In this document: in pieces, positions 12,501-25,211 of the stretch
Numbering within the stretch: the first letter of the stretch is position 1
Layout of the letters: each line of letters opens with the position of its first letter
NCBI GenBank assembly: GCA_021229015.1
Contig: CM037783.1
Coordinates: 27,286,154 to 27,350,153, forward strand
Origin: Solen grandis
Taxonomy: Eukaryota > Mollusca > Bivalvia > Adapedonta > Solenidae
DNA: 64,000 nucleotides
Direction of reading: 5' to 3'
Notes under the pieces: model-generated
What the model was told of the DNA's origin: nothing
Databases searched by the model: none
What the model saw: the letters and a program-made list of their open reading frames with translations, nothing else
Translations under genes and position numbers: made by a program

Positions 12501-13640
12501 AATCTGTCCAAATTGCAACTTTCTATCTCCTCTATTTTCTATATAAAATAGCACAAATAGAACACATTCTGTGAATTTTAATAAAAGTCCGCCCATATCT
12601 TGCACATGTAGTTTACATACAACATTTATACTATGTCATATGACATGAAAGAAAAATGAAACAGTGTTCAAATGTAAGTTTCTAACTTTCATCACACATA
12701 GAATTTCATCACTCCAGCTCAGTTGTAACCTTGTTTAATTTTAGCCTCATTAGGAAGAAGTATTGAATATTTGTATAGTGCTATATCCTTTCGACACCTG
12801 TAACGTAGTTAATCGTATTTAGCGATTTTGGCGTGCTTGGGCTTCCGTAGTTTTGCCATAAATTCCTGGAATTTCGAACTATGGTGATATTTTGAAAGGT
12901 AACATCCCAGCCTACAAACTGATGCAATATGAATATCGTTAGCATAACAATGCAGTTTTTAGATGGTCTAAAATGTGGGGCTGCGTGTGAATTTTTCAAG
13001 GCTTGCAAACTGCTCGCTAGCTACATAGTGTTGCAAATACGGATTTTTGTCTTGTGCCGTTGTACATGTATTAACTTCAATGCTTATTTTGGAAACAGTC
13101 AACATTCGACAAAAAACAACAACAACAACAAAAAAAAGGACAAAATCAAGATATAGCCCATCAATTGCAATTTGATTTTTTTTTTTTTTTTTTTTTTTTT
13201 AAGTCGTTGCGCAAGTATTTAAGCTTGGTGACCCCTGCGCGTGACCTTTTCCATATTTTTATGATGCATGATTATGAAATATCTTATTTTCCATGTAACT
13301 TTCTTATATGAAGTCCAATTTCAATAAACTTGGTACCGTTAGAAAGCTCTTAAAACATGCTACATTTTATACGCATACTGTATAAACCTATCTTCAGTCG
13401 TTTCTGAGATATTGATGTTAAACCTCAAGAAAACAGCATATTATCAGCAAAATAAGCTTCATTTTATTTAGTTTTTTTTTTTTTTTTTTTGCTTATAACT
13501 TTGTATTGCGTAAACCAATTTTAATAAACTAAATTTTTGGAAACGTCAATCATTCAGCTATAATTCTTATTCATACATATATTTACAAAAACCGATATTT
13601 ATTGAGATAGAAAGAAGAAAAGAATAATAATAATAAACAA
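12500..13640. other. Low-feature AT-rich stretch
   Basis: No convincing coding sequence. Contains a CAACAACAACA tract near 13115, poly-T runs at 13177-13200 and 13471-13490, and a module related to the AACTTCCTTAT repeats (13300-13420). Confidence 0.6.
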
Positions 13641-15050
13641 ATGACGTCACGTGACGTCATATAACGTTTATTTTCACATAATTGTTAAGACACCCAGAGA
13701 CCTACTAACTGACAAAATTTCACCTTTCTATCTCAAATAGGACAGTTTTTATAAGCATTAAAAATTGACGTCTTTGGTTCGAATCTTGGATCCACCATAG
13801 ATGCTTGGACTTTTCGAATTTTGAAAAACGGACACCGGTATACACAATAAGAACGTAATATACACATTCTGTGAAAATTTGATAAAAATCGGCCCATTAA
13901 TAATGGCTCTGGACCGTGTACAAACTTTTGTAGTCAACTTCAAATGTGACGTCATATGACGTCATAGGCTTCTGAAAATCATTGAAATCGAAATTTCAGC
14001 GTCTGAATCATTTGTCATTAAAATTTCATTGCCCTTCGACAATTTCAACATATAGAAATACTCTTGTTAATATTAGAAATACATTATCATATAATGACGT
14101 CACGTGACGTCATATGACGTTTCTTTTCACAAAATGTTTAAGACTCCCAGAGACCTATATACTGACCAAATATCACTTTTCTATCTGAAATAGGACCGAT
14201 TTTATAAGCATTTAAAAATTTACGACCTTGGTTCGAATCTTGGATTCGCTATAGAACCATGGACTTTTCGAATTTTGAAAAACGGACACTGAGATGCACA
14301 ACTAGAACTTAATATACACAATCTGTGAAAATTTGATGAAAATTGGTTCACAAACAATGGCTGTAGACCGCGTACAATCTTTTGTTGCATATTTCAAATG
14401 TGACGTCATATGACGTCAAAGGTATATGAAATCATAGAAATCAAAATTTTAGCATTTGAAACATGTGTCATTAAATTTTCATTGCCCTTCGACAATTTCA
14501 ACATATAGAAATATTCTTGTTAATATTAGAAATACATAATAATATAATGACGTCACGTGACGTCATATGACATTTATTTTCACAAAATGTTTAAAACATC
14601 TAGAGACCTATATACTGACTAAATATCAACTTTCTATCTGAAATAGGACCGATTTTATAAGCATTTAAAAATTTACGACCTTGGTTCGAATCTTGGATTC
14701 GCTATAGAACCATGGAATTTTCGAATTTGGAAAAACGGACACCGGGATGCACAACTAGAGCCTAACATACACATTCTGTGAAAATTTGATGAAAATCGGT
14801 CAAGAAATAATGGCTGTAGACCGCGTACAAACTTTTTCACCTGACGTCAAATCTGACGTTATATGACGTCATATGAATATGTAATACCTTGCATCCGAAA
14901 GCACATGGTTTGAAATATATGCCATAAAATTTTCATTGTTCTGAGTCAATGGCAACACCTCGAAATTAACACAAATATAAGAGGAAGAAAAAAAGAATAA
15001 TAAGAAGAATAAGAACTAGATTTCATTCGTTGATACGAATGATAGGACTT
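13640..15050. repeat. CRE satellite, array III
   Basis: The most regular array: CACGTG-centred palindromes at 13642, 14095 and 14548 and CATATG-centred ones at 13947 and 14401, which gives a period of 453-454 bp. Followed by a GAA tract and the TTCTGC hairpin remnant. Confidence 0.9.
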
Positions 15051-15193
15051 TCTGCTAACATTGAAAAATATAAAGATTAATTCCGTTAGAAAGAATATAT
15101 ATTAAATTCCCTACCTTTTACTTTTTTTTTTTCGTATGGACTTCTCATGCATGAACTTTTTGAAATAAGCCATATTCCAAAAATAAACAAGTA

Positions 15194-15846
15194 ACAGGGA
15201 TTTGAAGTTCAGTAGAATTTAGTATTCCGTATATATAAGAAAAAATATGTTTTGTATGTATGGAGTACTATTATTTTCAGAATTTTATTTTAAATTACTG
15301 AACTTCAAATCCCTGTGATATTTATTTCAATTTAAAAACACACACTCACAGACAAGTGAATTATATATCTAAGTCTTTAAATAATTTATTTTACAACAAG
15401 AAAATTACCAAGAAACAGCTGATTTCTCCATACTGCCTGGGTTTTTTTTTTTCTTTCAACGCCCGAATAGTCAGCCCTTTAATAATTTAAATTTAACGGT
15501 TTGACAGATTGCGGGAAAATAATCGCAATATCGCTGACCAATTTCGCAGCGTAAAAATCCGAATCATCCCGAAATGTACTGCGCTGCTGGTCCTTTTCTC
15601 GGATTCGCATATATTTCAAACAAATAAACATTCAAAGGAGGATTACTTTCACGACAATTTTGTATATTTCGATAGAGAAATATATATTTGAGTGATTCCG
15701 TATGTTAACTTCATAGATTTATTTGAATGATTTGAAAAAACGGAGTTGAAGCGAGTCGACCCCTGAAAAGATGTCCACCCTTATTGATAGTGTATGTACA
15801 GTGTGTGTGTGTGTGTGGTGTGTGTGTATGGGAGCAAGTCCCTGTG
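15194..15846 (-). mobile_element. Boundary element, right copy
   Basis: 653 bp, inverted copy of 8616-9286, including the nested MITE at 15194-15317. The GT/CA repeat is shorter here. The 60-codon ORF at 15509-15691 is the counterpart of the left minus-strand ORF, with small indels. Confidence 0.75.
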
Positions 15847-15852
15847 GCCTAG

Positions 15853-16719
15853 TCACACATTCAGGATTTTTACTGCCGTCCTTGATAGGATCATTCCCGA
15901 TTAAATTTGTGTCAAAAGTCTGATCAAGATCCTGTGATTCGTGGCTGGAAATTCAAACTTTTATTAAAATTTGTAAAAAACATTTATTTAATCACGACAA
16001 CAATCAGATATTGTTCAGGAGGCGTCCCGATCCAGCCGTTTCCAGCAGAATTCGTCCCGATTATCCGTTCTCAATCCGATTCTGATCCGATACAGCAGAA
16101 TTTGTCACGACATAGTCACGATTGTAATCCGACTAGACAAAATCGGCTGAGTTTCCCGAATGTTACGGGACGCACCTAACTGTCAGGAGTGCTTGGCCGA
16201 CCTCTCCGGACCATTCCCGATCCGTAGGACTCTGTTACGAACATATACGACTGCGTTCAGACAATGATAGGACATTGAGGATAGTAATCCTACTTTTCGC
16301 TTTTCGTGTCGTAGCGCTGTCTGATCTCAAACGGGAGCCATAATCGACACTGTGTGAACGCCGCATTACAGACAAATTAGCTTGCAGCGTCTTGAACGGA
16401 TGACATGTGTTGATCATTTTGTTTAAAACGTCTACACTTTACACGCTCATGGTATCTCAAGCTGGCAATTAAATTACATTGTACTATAACATATATTTTC
16501 ACATAGGTTATCATTTATCATAAATTTGGAATATAGCTTGTACAACATTTATCGATAGATGCAACAATAAAGTCGGGAAATTGCAATGTTTCAACAACGG
16601 TCTAAATGACATGTGTCAAAACGCTCAAAGGATTATGGGTAACACAATGCTGCAACTGATATTCATAAGTAACGTAAATAAAATGATTTGACAAAACATT
16701 AAATCATTGTCAACACTTG
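15853..16719. repeat. Block B, copy II
   Basis: Matches 1348-2197 with small indels. No gene; the 60-90 codon ORFs here are not conserved between copies. Confidence 0.75.
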
Positions 16720-17023
16720 TTTAATTTGTTTGTTTGTTTGTTCGGTTTAACGTCCCACCGACAGTATTTCAGTCATTTGGAGACGATGTCTACTTAATGC
16801 AGTTATAGTGCTGCCACACTGCAGTATCACGCGTAGACATGTGGCATGATATCACACCCAGTCACATTATCCTGATACCGGGCCAACCAGTCCTGCAACT
16901 ACCCTTATATGCTAAGTGTCAAGCAAGGGAGCTATAACAGTACCATTTTTTACGACTTTGGTATCGAACCCACGACCTCCCTCTCTCGAGGCGGACGCTC
17001 TAAACACTCGGCCACCGGGAACG
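16720..17023 (-). mobile_element. tRNA-headed SINE, copy II
   Basis: Same element and same position in the block as 2198-2505, so it was already there before the block was duplicated. B-box GGGTTCGATACC about 16963-16974. Confidence 0.8.
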
Positions 17024-18715
17024 GTACACCTGTTTAGCTAGTAATATCAATATGATATAAGTAAAAAGTTTGTTTTTTTCAATTTATATGACTAATACAT
17101 ATCTGTAAACTTACATTTTCCGAAAATGCTTCAATTAAGGTGAAAGCGAAAGTAGGATATTTTATGAAAATTCTTACAAATGGCTTTGTATTCGTATTTT
17201 TTATGTAACTTCCTTATTTCTTGATCAATTTCAAAACTCTAGGTGCCAAAATAATCGTCTTAAAATTCTCTACATCTCACTTGCTTAATGTAAAACTTAT
17301 TTCTAATGATTCTTAAGATATAAGTCGTAAAATTCTGACATGACGACAAAATCGCTGAAATTCTATATGTTTAAATTTTTATTTTTGATGTTACTTCCTT
17401 ATACTTTGATCAATTTCAAAACTTAAGGTACCAAAATAATCGTCTTAAAATTCTCTACATCTCATTCGCTGAATGTGTTGACTTATTTCATATGGGTTTT
17501 AAGATATAAGCCTTGAAACTCTTACATAACGACAAAATCGCTGAAATTCTACATGTTTAAATTCTTATTTTTGATGTAACTTCCTTATACTTGGATCAAT
17601 TTCAAAACTTTAGGTACCAAAATAATCGTCTTAAATTCTCTACATTTCACACGCTTTATCTATAGGAATATTTTTAATACTTTTTGAGATACAAGCTCTT
17701 AAACCTCTTGAAAAATGAAAAAATCACCAAAGCTATATGCACGAATTTCGTTTTTTCCCCATTACTCCATGAATCTAGGTCAATCATTAAACTTTAAGCA
17801 TCAAAAGAACGGCCAAACATTGCTCTACAAATAATATTCATCATCATATTTTCAAAAATCAAAGAATTTCGAGATATAAACTGTTAAACACACTGAGGGT
17901 TACCGAATTTTTTTTTTTCCGCCATAACTCAACCGATTCAACCCCGATCATCAAAAACTAAATATAATCTGAAAGGTCTTTCTAAGCACTACAAATTATA
18001 CGCATAGTGTCTCGATAGAATATTTACCGTTTTTGAGATATTTAAGGCCGAAGAAAAACCCGATAATTGATATATGACCTTGACCTTTGGGATTTTCCGG
18101 AAACGGAAGTGACATGGCTCTATAGATTCTAATACTGCATCTTCAGACAAAATTTCAAGTAAATCATGCAAAAAATAAAGCCTACAGGGCTTAAAAACCG
18201 TTAAGTTTTAATACGAAAGTTTTAAGAGCATTATGACGTCATGTGACGTCATATCGCGTTTATCTTTTCAGAATGTATAGAAGATCTGGAAACTATATTC
18301 AGCCTAAATCTCAGCTTTCTAGCTTTTCTGGAAGCGATTTTATACGCATTTGAAATTTGACGTCATAGTTCGAATCTTGGATTCGCCATAAAAAATTGCC
18401 TTTTTCGAATTTGGAAAAACGGACACCGGGATGCACAACTAGAGCCTAACATACACATTCTGTGAAATTTTGATGAAAATCGATCCAGAAATAATGGCTG
18501 TAGACCGCGTACAAACTTTTTCACCTGACGTCAAATCTGACGTTATATGACGTCATATGAATATACAATTCATTGCATCCGAAAGCTCATGGTTTGAAAT
18601 ATATGCCATAAAATTTTCATTGTTCTGAGTCAATGGCAACACCTCGAAATTAACACAAATATAAGAGGAAGAAAAAAAAGAATAAGAAGAAGAAGAAGAA
18701 GCAGAAGAATAATAA
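17024..18715. repeat. Block copy II: tandem modules and one CRE monomer
   Basis: Three AACTTCCTTAT modules (17200, 17390, 17570), then the segment matching 3068-3990 with CRE pairs near 18237 and 18540, then an AGAAGAAGAAG tract at about 18664-18708. No gene. Confidence 0.8.
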
Positions 18716-18890
18716 AAAAACAGTAAAAACCCCAATATGACTTTCTCCCTGTAGGCAGAAAGTCCTAATAAGAAGAAGAAGAATAAAAAAACAGTACAAA
18801 CCCAATATGACTTTCTGCCTTTTGGGCAGAAAGTCCTAATAATAACTAGATTTCATTCGTGATACGAATGATAGGCCTTTCTGCAACTTT
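18715..18890. repeat. Hairpin array, second location
   Basis: Two full units of the CAGTACAAACCCAATATGAC / TTTCTGCC...GGCAGAAAGTCCTAATAA hairpin and a partial third. Confidence 0.75.
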
Positions 18891-19067
18891 TGAAATGTAA
18901 AGTTTTAATACCTTTTAGAAAGAATATTTATTATATTTCCTACCTTTTACTTTTTTTTTTTTTTTTTCGTATGGAATTCTCATGCATGAACTTTGTGAAG
19001 TAAGCCATATGTCGAAAATAAATAAATCTTATTTTGATATCGCTTTCTTATAACTTGACCAATTTTA

Positions 19068-19300
19068 ATTTTTTGTTGTTGTTGTTGTTGTTGTTGTTGT
19101 ATTGGTGTTTACCGTCGCTGTGATGGTATTGCAATCATATAGAGACGTCCACTAATTACAGGCGGAGGAAGACCCCGAGAAACACAGAGATACGCGGATA
19201 TAACCACCGACCTACCGCAAGCCAGCTGGAAGGCTTCCTCACATGAAAAATCCTAAGTCCCTACCGGAATTCGAACCCACAGCGTGAGGGGCTGAAGATT
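19068..19300 (-). mobile_element. Second SINE type inserted in block A
   Basis: On the minus strand a B-box-like GGGTTCGAATTCCGG (about 19265-19280) near the start and an AAC-repeat tail (the GTTGTTGTT run, about 19075-19099). Flanked by CCAATTTTA (19059-19067) and CCAAGTTTA (19301-19309). The same place is empty in the other block A copies (around 1048-1060 and 8315-8330). Confidence 0.7.
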
Positions 19301-19597
19301 CCAAGTTTAGCATTCTAGGTACCAAAAAAAATGTCCTGAAAATCCCTACACTTCAATTGTAGCATATTTGGGTCTAGTTTTATAGGTTTTCAAAATAAAG
19401 AAAATTAAACTTAAACCTATTAATTCTGCATAACAAAATTCTTTTTTTTTTTTAATTTCGTTTTACAGTCGCGGGAATAAAACCGTAAATGCTACCATGC
19501 AATAGATCGTCGACGCGTGTAGCCTCGTGAGTTAAATTTCAATAATGCTTGTACATACGATGGGGGACGACTGAATTCGTTATAGTTAGTGTTTATT

Positions 19598-19672
19598 AAG
19601 AGAGAATTTAACAGTTAAGAAGCCAGAACGAGCGTAACGAGTGACGGCTTTCTTAACTGTTAATTCTCTCTT
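19598..19672. repeat. Foldback hairpin 1
   Basis: Arms 19598-19624 and 19646-19672 (AAGAGAGAATTTAACAGTTA ... complement), loop AGAACGAGCGTAACGAGTGAC. The overlapping 83-codon ORF is not credible. Confidence 0.75.
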
Positions 19673-19887
19673 AGTGTTTGAAATTATATTTTGCCCAAAT
19701 TTGAAATCATTCCTTTTTTTCAAAATTTTGTCTCCATTTAATTCATTTATCGGCATCATCTTGTCACTAAATACTATTCCGCTAAATCAACTGATAAATT
19801 TTAAAAAACCAGCTTCAAACACCTTCACTGTGCATGTGCGTCAAGATGTGTCGGAAAAAGCGGAGCTTTATGTGTTCACCAAAATAG

Positions 19888-20331
19888 ACTAAGACCACAA
19901 TTAACCTGCCCTTGGTTACCGGATGTTCCTACACAGAAAAAAGTAAACCCTATTTAATGCTGAATTAAGGTGAGATTTGACTGAAAGACATGCAAAAGGA
20001 TTGAATTCTATAGAACAGTTAAAATAGTCATAAAATGCCCAATTGGAGGCCTTATTGCACAACAAATTAATAGTTTAGCATTCCCGAGGGGGAATTTTTG
20101 GGAAAATTGGCGTGAAATGGCCGACCGGTGCCACTAAATTCATACCATTTATTTGGCCTTAAAAAAGGTCAAAAAGTAGTCGGTGACTCCATGTTTAAAA
20201 TGTACAGAATTATTTCTCTTGAATAGATCTACTAATGAGGGTAAGTTTGGATGCCAATGTCCCTTACAGAAATTGTCATTTGTATATATGCTTATATAGA
20301 ACATATAGTAAATTTAAATTGTGGTCTTAGC
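19888..20331. mobile_element. MITE-like element with 14-bp inverted ends
   Basis: Perfect inverted repeats CTAAGACCACAATT (from 19889) and AATTGTGGTCTTAG (20317-20330), about 440 bp apart. No coding capacity. Confidence 0.5.
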
Positions 20332-21100
20332 CCACGCGGGGTAACGTGTTACAGGGATTTTTGATGTAACGCATGAACATCGACAAAAATAATACACAGC
20401 AACCATAGAGAACAAACATTTACCACCAGGATTCTGATTAATCCAAAATAACCAAGAACTCTACCCTTCCGTTAGTTTAGTTTAAAACAGTATTATTGCC
20501 TAAGTAATGATGATACAACATTGAAGATTTTAAAAATAAGCAAGAGGGTTTGACCACAAGTTCTAACAACATTAGTATCGGTCATCGCTTTAAAGACACT
20601 TGTGTAATTTTCAATGTCTACACATGTTAACACAGAAGGGGAATATATAACTAATTTCTAAACAAAGCGATTAAGTAAATATCCCATTAAATAAATTCAA
20701 ATTGAAAAAGTATATAAATAATGAGAAGAGAAGAAAAAAACACACTTACAAAAAAGGGTTACTTAAATCAAAAAAAATAAAAAAATAATGTCCCAAAAAA
20801 CAAAATATATAGGTGCAGATATATGAACCTTTCTAAACAGTATCTTTTATTCCCAAAATTTTAATCACCACTTTTTGCGGAAGAGATCAAAGTCGGCTTC
20901 CGGTTCAATGCTCATTGGAGCGTAGATCTACACAGATATACACACTAGAGCGACGCATTGACCTTTGAAAATAACATGTTACATGTCACGTGATGTAATT
21001 CACGCCGGGGAAAAGGTTTATAGGGGGAGTCTAAAAAAACAATACTATAATTTGGAATGTGCGGGCTGCGTTAATTTCAAACATTTAAATTTTTAAACAC
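20332..21100. other. No gene seen
   Basis: AT-rich unique-looking sequence with short A runs. Nothing recognisable. Confidence 0.5.
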
Positions 21101-21224
21101 TAAGTAAGTTAGTGTTATTTAGTAAGCATTAAGTGACTAGTCCATTAAATCGGTCGCGCGGCTTTGCCGTGCCTGACCGATTAATTTAAGTAATGCTTAC
21201 TAAAAAATACACTAACCTATACTT
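21101..21224. repeat. Foldback hairpin 2
   Basis: Arms of about 50 bp (TAAGTAAGTTAGTGTTATTT... and ...TACACTAACCTATACTTA) with loop GCGCGGCTTTGCCGTGCC. Confidence 0.75.
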
Positions 21225-21499
21225 AATTTAAAACTGACTAACTTAGAGTTTGCCCTTACTATTACTACGTTATGGGTGCATATTAGAAGATGGCGCCATA
21301 TAAGTGTTACGTCAGCGTGTTGTTAAAGTATTCACACACTGCACATCTTTTCCCAAAAAGGGTGAACCATAAAATTTTTCGCATTTTTTTACCGTGGCTC
21401 ATTTTCTTTTTAATTTCAATCAATTTTTTGTGGAGGCGTTTTTTTTTTAAATTTTAAATTTATCTTGTTTTGAATTATTTGAAAATCAGAAAATATCAA

Positions 21500-24400
21500 C
21501 TGTTGTTTTTAAAGGGAAAGAACAAAATATGTAAAAAAAAATTTCTTTTAAAAAATTTCGGTTCAGCGGAAGGAATGGGAATTTTTTTAAAAAAAAAAAA
21601 AAAAAAACCCCCCCGGAAAAAACCAAATCAAACAGATAACACTGATCTGTAAGTTTTTTAAAAAAAACGTAAAAAACCCAATTATTCAATTTTTGTTTTT
21701 AACCAAAATTTCGAAAAAAAGGGTTTTGGAAATAGCTCCCTTTTTTGGGCCCGCTCATTTTAATAAGGTATTTTTCTAGGACTGTTTGGCCCGGTGCCCG
21801 GGATAATTTTACTGGGTGGGGGGTTACATGCCAACTCTTGGGCCGTGATACTGACTGTGACAACACAAAAATTTTTCCCTAAAGTAACTTTTTCCTCCAA
21901 AAAAATTAAATACTGTGGGTTTGGGACGTTAAACCTAAAAAAACTATCTTGTTTTTTTAGTTTTTAATTAGCACCTTTTCTTTCCTTGGGAGTCCCTTTG
22001 CAAAAATTTTTTCCAAAACTCCTAAATTTCAAAATTTTAAAATTTTATCTATAAACATGTTTAAAATTAAAGGGCAATTTTAAATAATGTTTAAAAAAAA
22101 CGTCAACATACCCAGTGTGCAAAACCCCCGGTGTTTGGGATCGGGGGTAGTAAACACTGCTTATATGATATCTTTTTTTTGTTGGGTTTAACGTCCCCCG
22201 ACAGAAAATTACCCAGTCACGATGTCTACTTCATGCGGGTATGGGAAACAACCACATTTGCAGATCACCCGTAGACATGTGGAAATGATCCCAAAAACCC
22301 ATCACACACCCCTGAAACGCGCAAACCCAACCCTTTGAAAAAAAACCCTCCAATATGCTGAGCCCAAGAAAGGGGGGAGTTTAAAAAAACATACCATTTT
22401 TACGACTTTGGTATGTCGGGTCGGGGATCAAACCCACGCCCCTTCCCTCCCGAGGGGGCCCGTTTCTAACCCTCGGCCACCGGAAAGGGTACGCCTTGTT
22501 TAGCTAAAAAACCCAATATAAAAATAATTAAAAAGTTTTTTTTGCAATTTATATAAAACAAATCCCAACGTAAATTTACAAATTTTTCCAAAAATTTCTT
22601 AAAAATGAACGTGAAAGCGAAAGGTGGGAAATTTTCTCGAAAATTCTTACACGGGTTTTTATATTCGTTTTTGATGTAACTTCCTTATATTTTCATAATT
22701 TAAAAACCCTTTTGGGGTACCAAAAAATCGTTTTAAAAAACCCTCTACATCTCACTTGCTTAAGGTTGGGGGACTTATTTCAAATGACTTTGAAAATTTT
22801 TAAAGCCGAAAGAACTTTGCCCAACACGGCAAATCGCTAAAAATTCCCAACATTTTTTAAATTCTTATTTTTGATGAAAATTTCCCTTATATTTTTAAAA
22901 CAATTTCCAAAACTTAAGGTACCAAAATAATTGTCGAAAATTCCAACATTTCACACCCCTTTTTTTTAAAAGGAATTTTTTTAAATACTTTTGAGATATA
23001 AGCTTTTAAAAAACCCCCTGAAAATGAAAAATCACCAAAAGCTATATGCACGAACTTCGTTTTTTTTCCCCCTAAACTCCATGAATCTTAGGGCAATCAA
23101 AAAAACTTTTCATCAAAAGAAAAGGCACAACATTTCTCTACAAAAAAAATTCCTCATCATATTTTAAAAAAAAAAAAAAGGTTTTTTGAGATATAAACTG
23201 TTTAAAAACACTGGGGTTACCCAAATTTTTATTTTCCGACATAACTCAACCGATTCAAAAAACCCCCACAACAAAAACCCCAAATTAAACATCCCAAAAA
23301 TTTTTTCAAAGCACTAAAAAAAAAAAAAAATTTTCCCATATGTCTCGATAAAATAATTACCGTTTTTGAATATTTAGGGCCGAAGAAAAACCCCATAATT
23401 GATATAAACCTTTACCTTTGGGATTTTTTCCCGGGAAAAGGAAAAATGACCTACCTCCATATAATTTTAATAATTTCATCTTCAGACAAAATTTCAAGCA
23501 AAACATACAAAAAATAAAGCCTACAGGGCTTAAAAACCTTTAAGTTTTTAAAACGAAAGTTTAATTTCCTAAAACGTCATGTGACGCCCTATGAGTTCAT
23601 CCTTTTGGGAAAGTAAAATTTAACCCAGAGACAAAAATTTAGTCCAAAAAACACTTTCCCAGCTTTTCTGGAACGATTTTATACGCAAATTTTAAATTTG
23701 ACTTCCCTTAGGGCCCAATCTTGGATTCGCCCTAAAACATTTGCCCTTTTTTAATTTTTAAAAAAAAGGGCACAAACGGGGCACAATAAGAGCATAACAT
23801 ACACCCTTCTGGAAAAAATTTTATGGGAAAAACGGGGCCAGCAAAAGGGTGAAACCCCGTACAAACTTTTTTACCCGACGTTTTAAATCTGACGTTATAA
23901 AAAAAGTCCCTAAAATATGAAATTTTATTGCTCCGAAAACTCATGGTTTGAAATTTATGCCATAAAAAAATTTTTTTGTTCGACTCAATGGCAACCCCCT
24001 CGAACTTTAAACAAAAAAAAAGAGGAAGAAAAAAAGAATAAAAAAAGAAAATAAAAAAAAAAACAGTACAAACCCCAAAATGACTTTCTGCCTGAAAGGA
24101 GAAAAACCCAAAAAAAAAAAAAACAGAAAAAAACCCAATAGGCCTTTTTGCCCCAAAAAGGGCCCGAAAGTCCCCAATAAGAAACAAGAAAAAACTTTAA
24201 AAAAAAATATTCGGCTAAGGGTGAAAGATAAACAGATTTTTCCCGTCCCTAGAACAAATTCCCCCGGAAAAGCGCGCGAAGACCACCGGGACAACAAAAT
24301 TTTTTTACGCTCTAGAATAGTTTCAATATTTTTTTTTTAAAGAAATAAACTTAAATTTTTAGACGGTAATCCCAAAAAAATTTTATTGTAAAATAGGCTT

Positions 24401-24945
24401 GTTTTTATATTTTTTTTATATCATTTTGCATATGACAATTATATATAAAAACTTTAAATTTTTTTTTTTTGGTTTTGGCGAATTAAATTTTTTAATGAGA
24501 GCATCTCGGCAGGCTGGGAAAAATTTAATTACAATTTAAATTTAAGGGGGTTTTATGTCCCCTAACCGTGGGTTTTTGTTTTTTGTTTTAAAAACATTTT
24601 CCCCAAAGAAGCATTCCTCCAAATTTATGGAAAGGATTGTAATTTAAAATTACGAATCACTTTTTATGTTTACATCCCAAAAAGGAAAATAATAACACCA
24701 AGCTGAATTTATATTTTAAAAAAGGCTGCACCCCAAATTTTTAAATAATTTTATTTGTCATTAAAAGATGCGTTTAAACCCCCCAACAGGAAATCCCTTT
24801 TTTTCAGCTTAGAAAATTTTTTACCGCGTTAGCGGGACAAATTTAATGGTTTTTAAAAAATGCGAGTTGAAATCGAAATTAAACAGCTAAAGCCGAAAAA
24901 CCCTAACAAACCCAAAAGGTCTTTCCCGCTTCAGGCAGAAAACCC
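21500..24945. other. Low-accuracy sequence: degraded third copy of the block
   Basis: From about 21500 the text is full of lengthened homopolymers (AAAAAAACCCCCCC and similar). 22170-24180 can be followed line by line against 16720-18830, with substitutions that favour extending a neighbouring base run. It looks like a badly polished contig end, not biology. Every ORF in this stretch is unreliable. Confidence 0.8.
22172..22488 (-). mobile_element. tRNA-headed SINE, copy III (corrupted)
   Basis: Recognisable by GGTTTAACGTCCC at the left, CGATGTCTACTTCATGC, and CGGCCACCGG at the head. Many apparent errors. Confidence 0.7.
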
Positions 24946-25045
24946 NNNNNNNNNNNNNNNNNNNNNNNNNNNNNNNNNNNNNNNNNNNNNNNNNNNNNNN
25001 NNNNNNNNNNNNNNNNNNNNNNNNNNNNNNNNNNNNNNNNNNNNN
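24946..25045. other. 100-base assembly gap
   Basis: Exactly 100 N: a scaffold join of unknown true size. It separates the repeat region from the first visible exon (x20). Confidence 0.98.
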
Positions 25046-25211
25046 AAAAGTATCAATTTTTTTTTGCTTTTTCTTTCTACATGTTTTTGAACGTCTAGAT
25101 TCCACAAAAAAAATCAAGATGTTCATGGTTTCCAGCTGCACATACTGTTACGGGTTATGCGATTCCCAGCCATCCATGCCACATTCAAGGGGACAAAATG
25201 ACCATATTTAC

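Larger units (their letters stand above)
8616..15846. mobile_element. 7.2-kb composite bounded by mirrored 0.65-kb elements
   Basis: Left element 8616-9286 and right element 15194-15846 are inverted copies; outer ends CACAGGGACTTGCTCCC and its complement. The whole segment is flanked by GCCTAG on both sides (8609-8614 and 15847-15852). The neighbouring blocks on the two sides are continuous in copy I at 1341-1352 (GCCTTGGTCACAC). Read literally this is one insertion, or a rearrangement between elements. Confidence 0.6.

Noticed and set aside
23732..24340. ORFs of 86-151 codons rich in Phe/Lys
   Set aside because: They come from run-extended, low-accuracy sequence and repeat copies.
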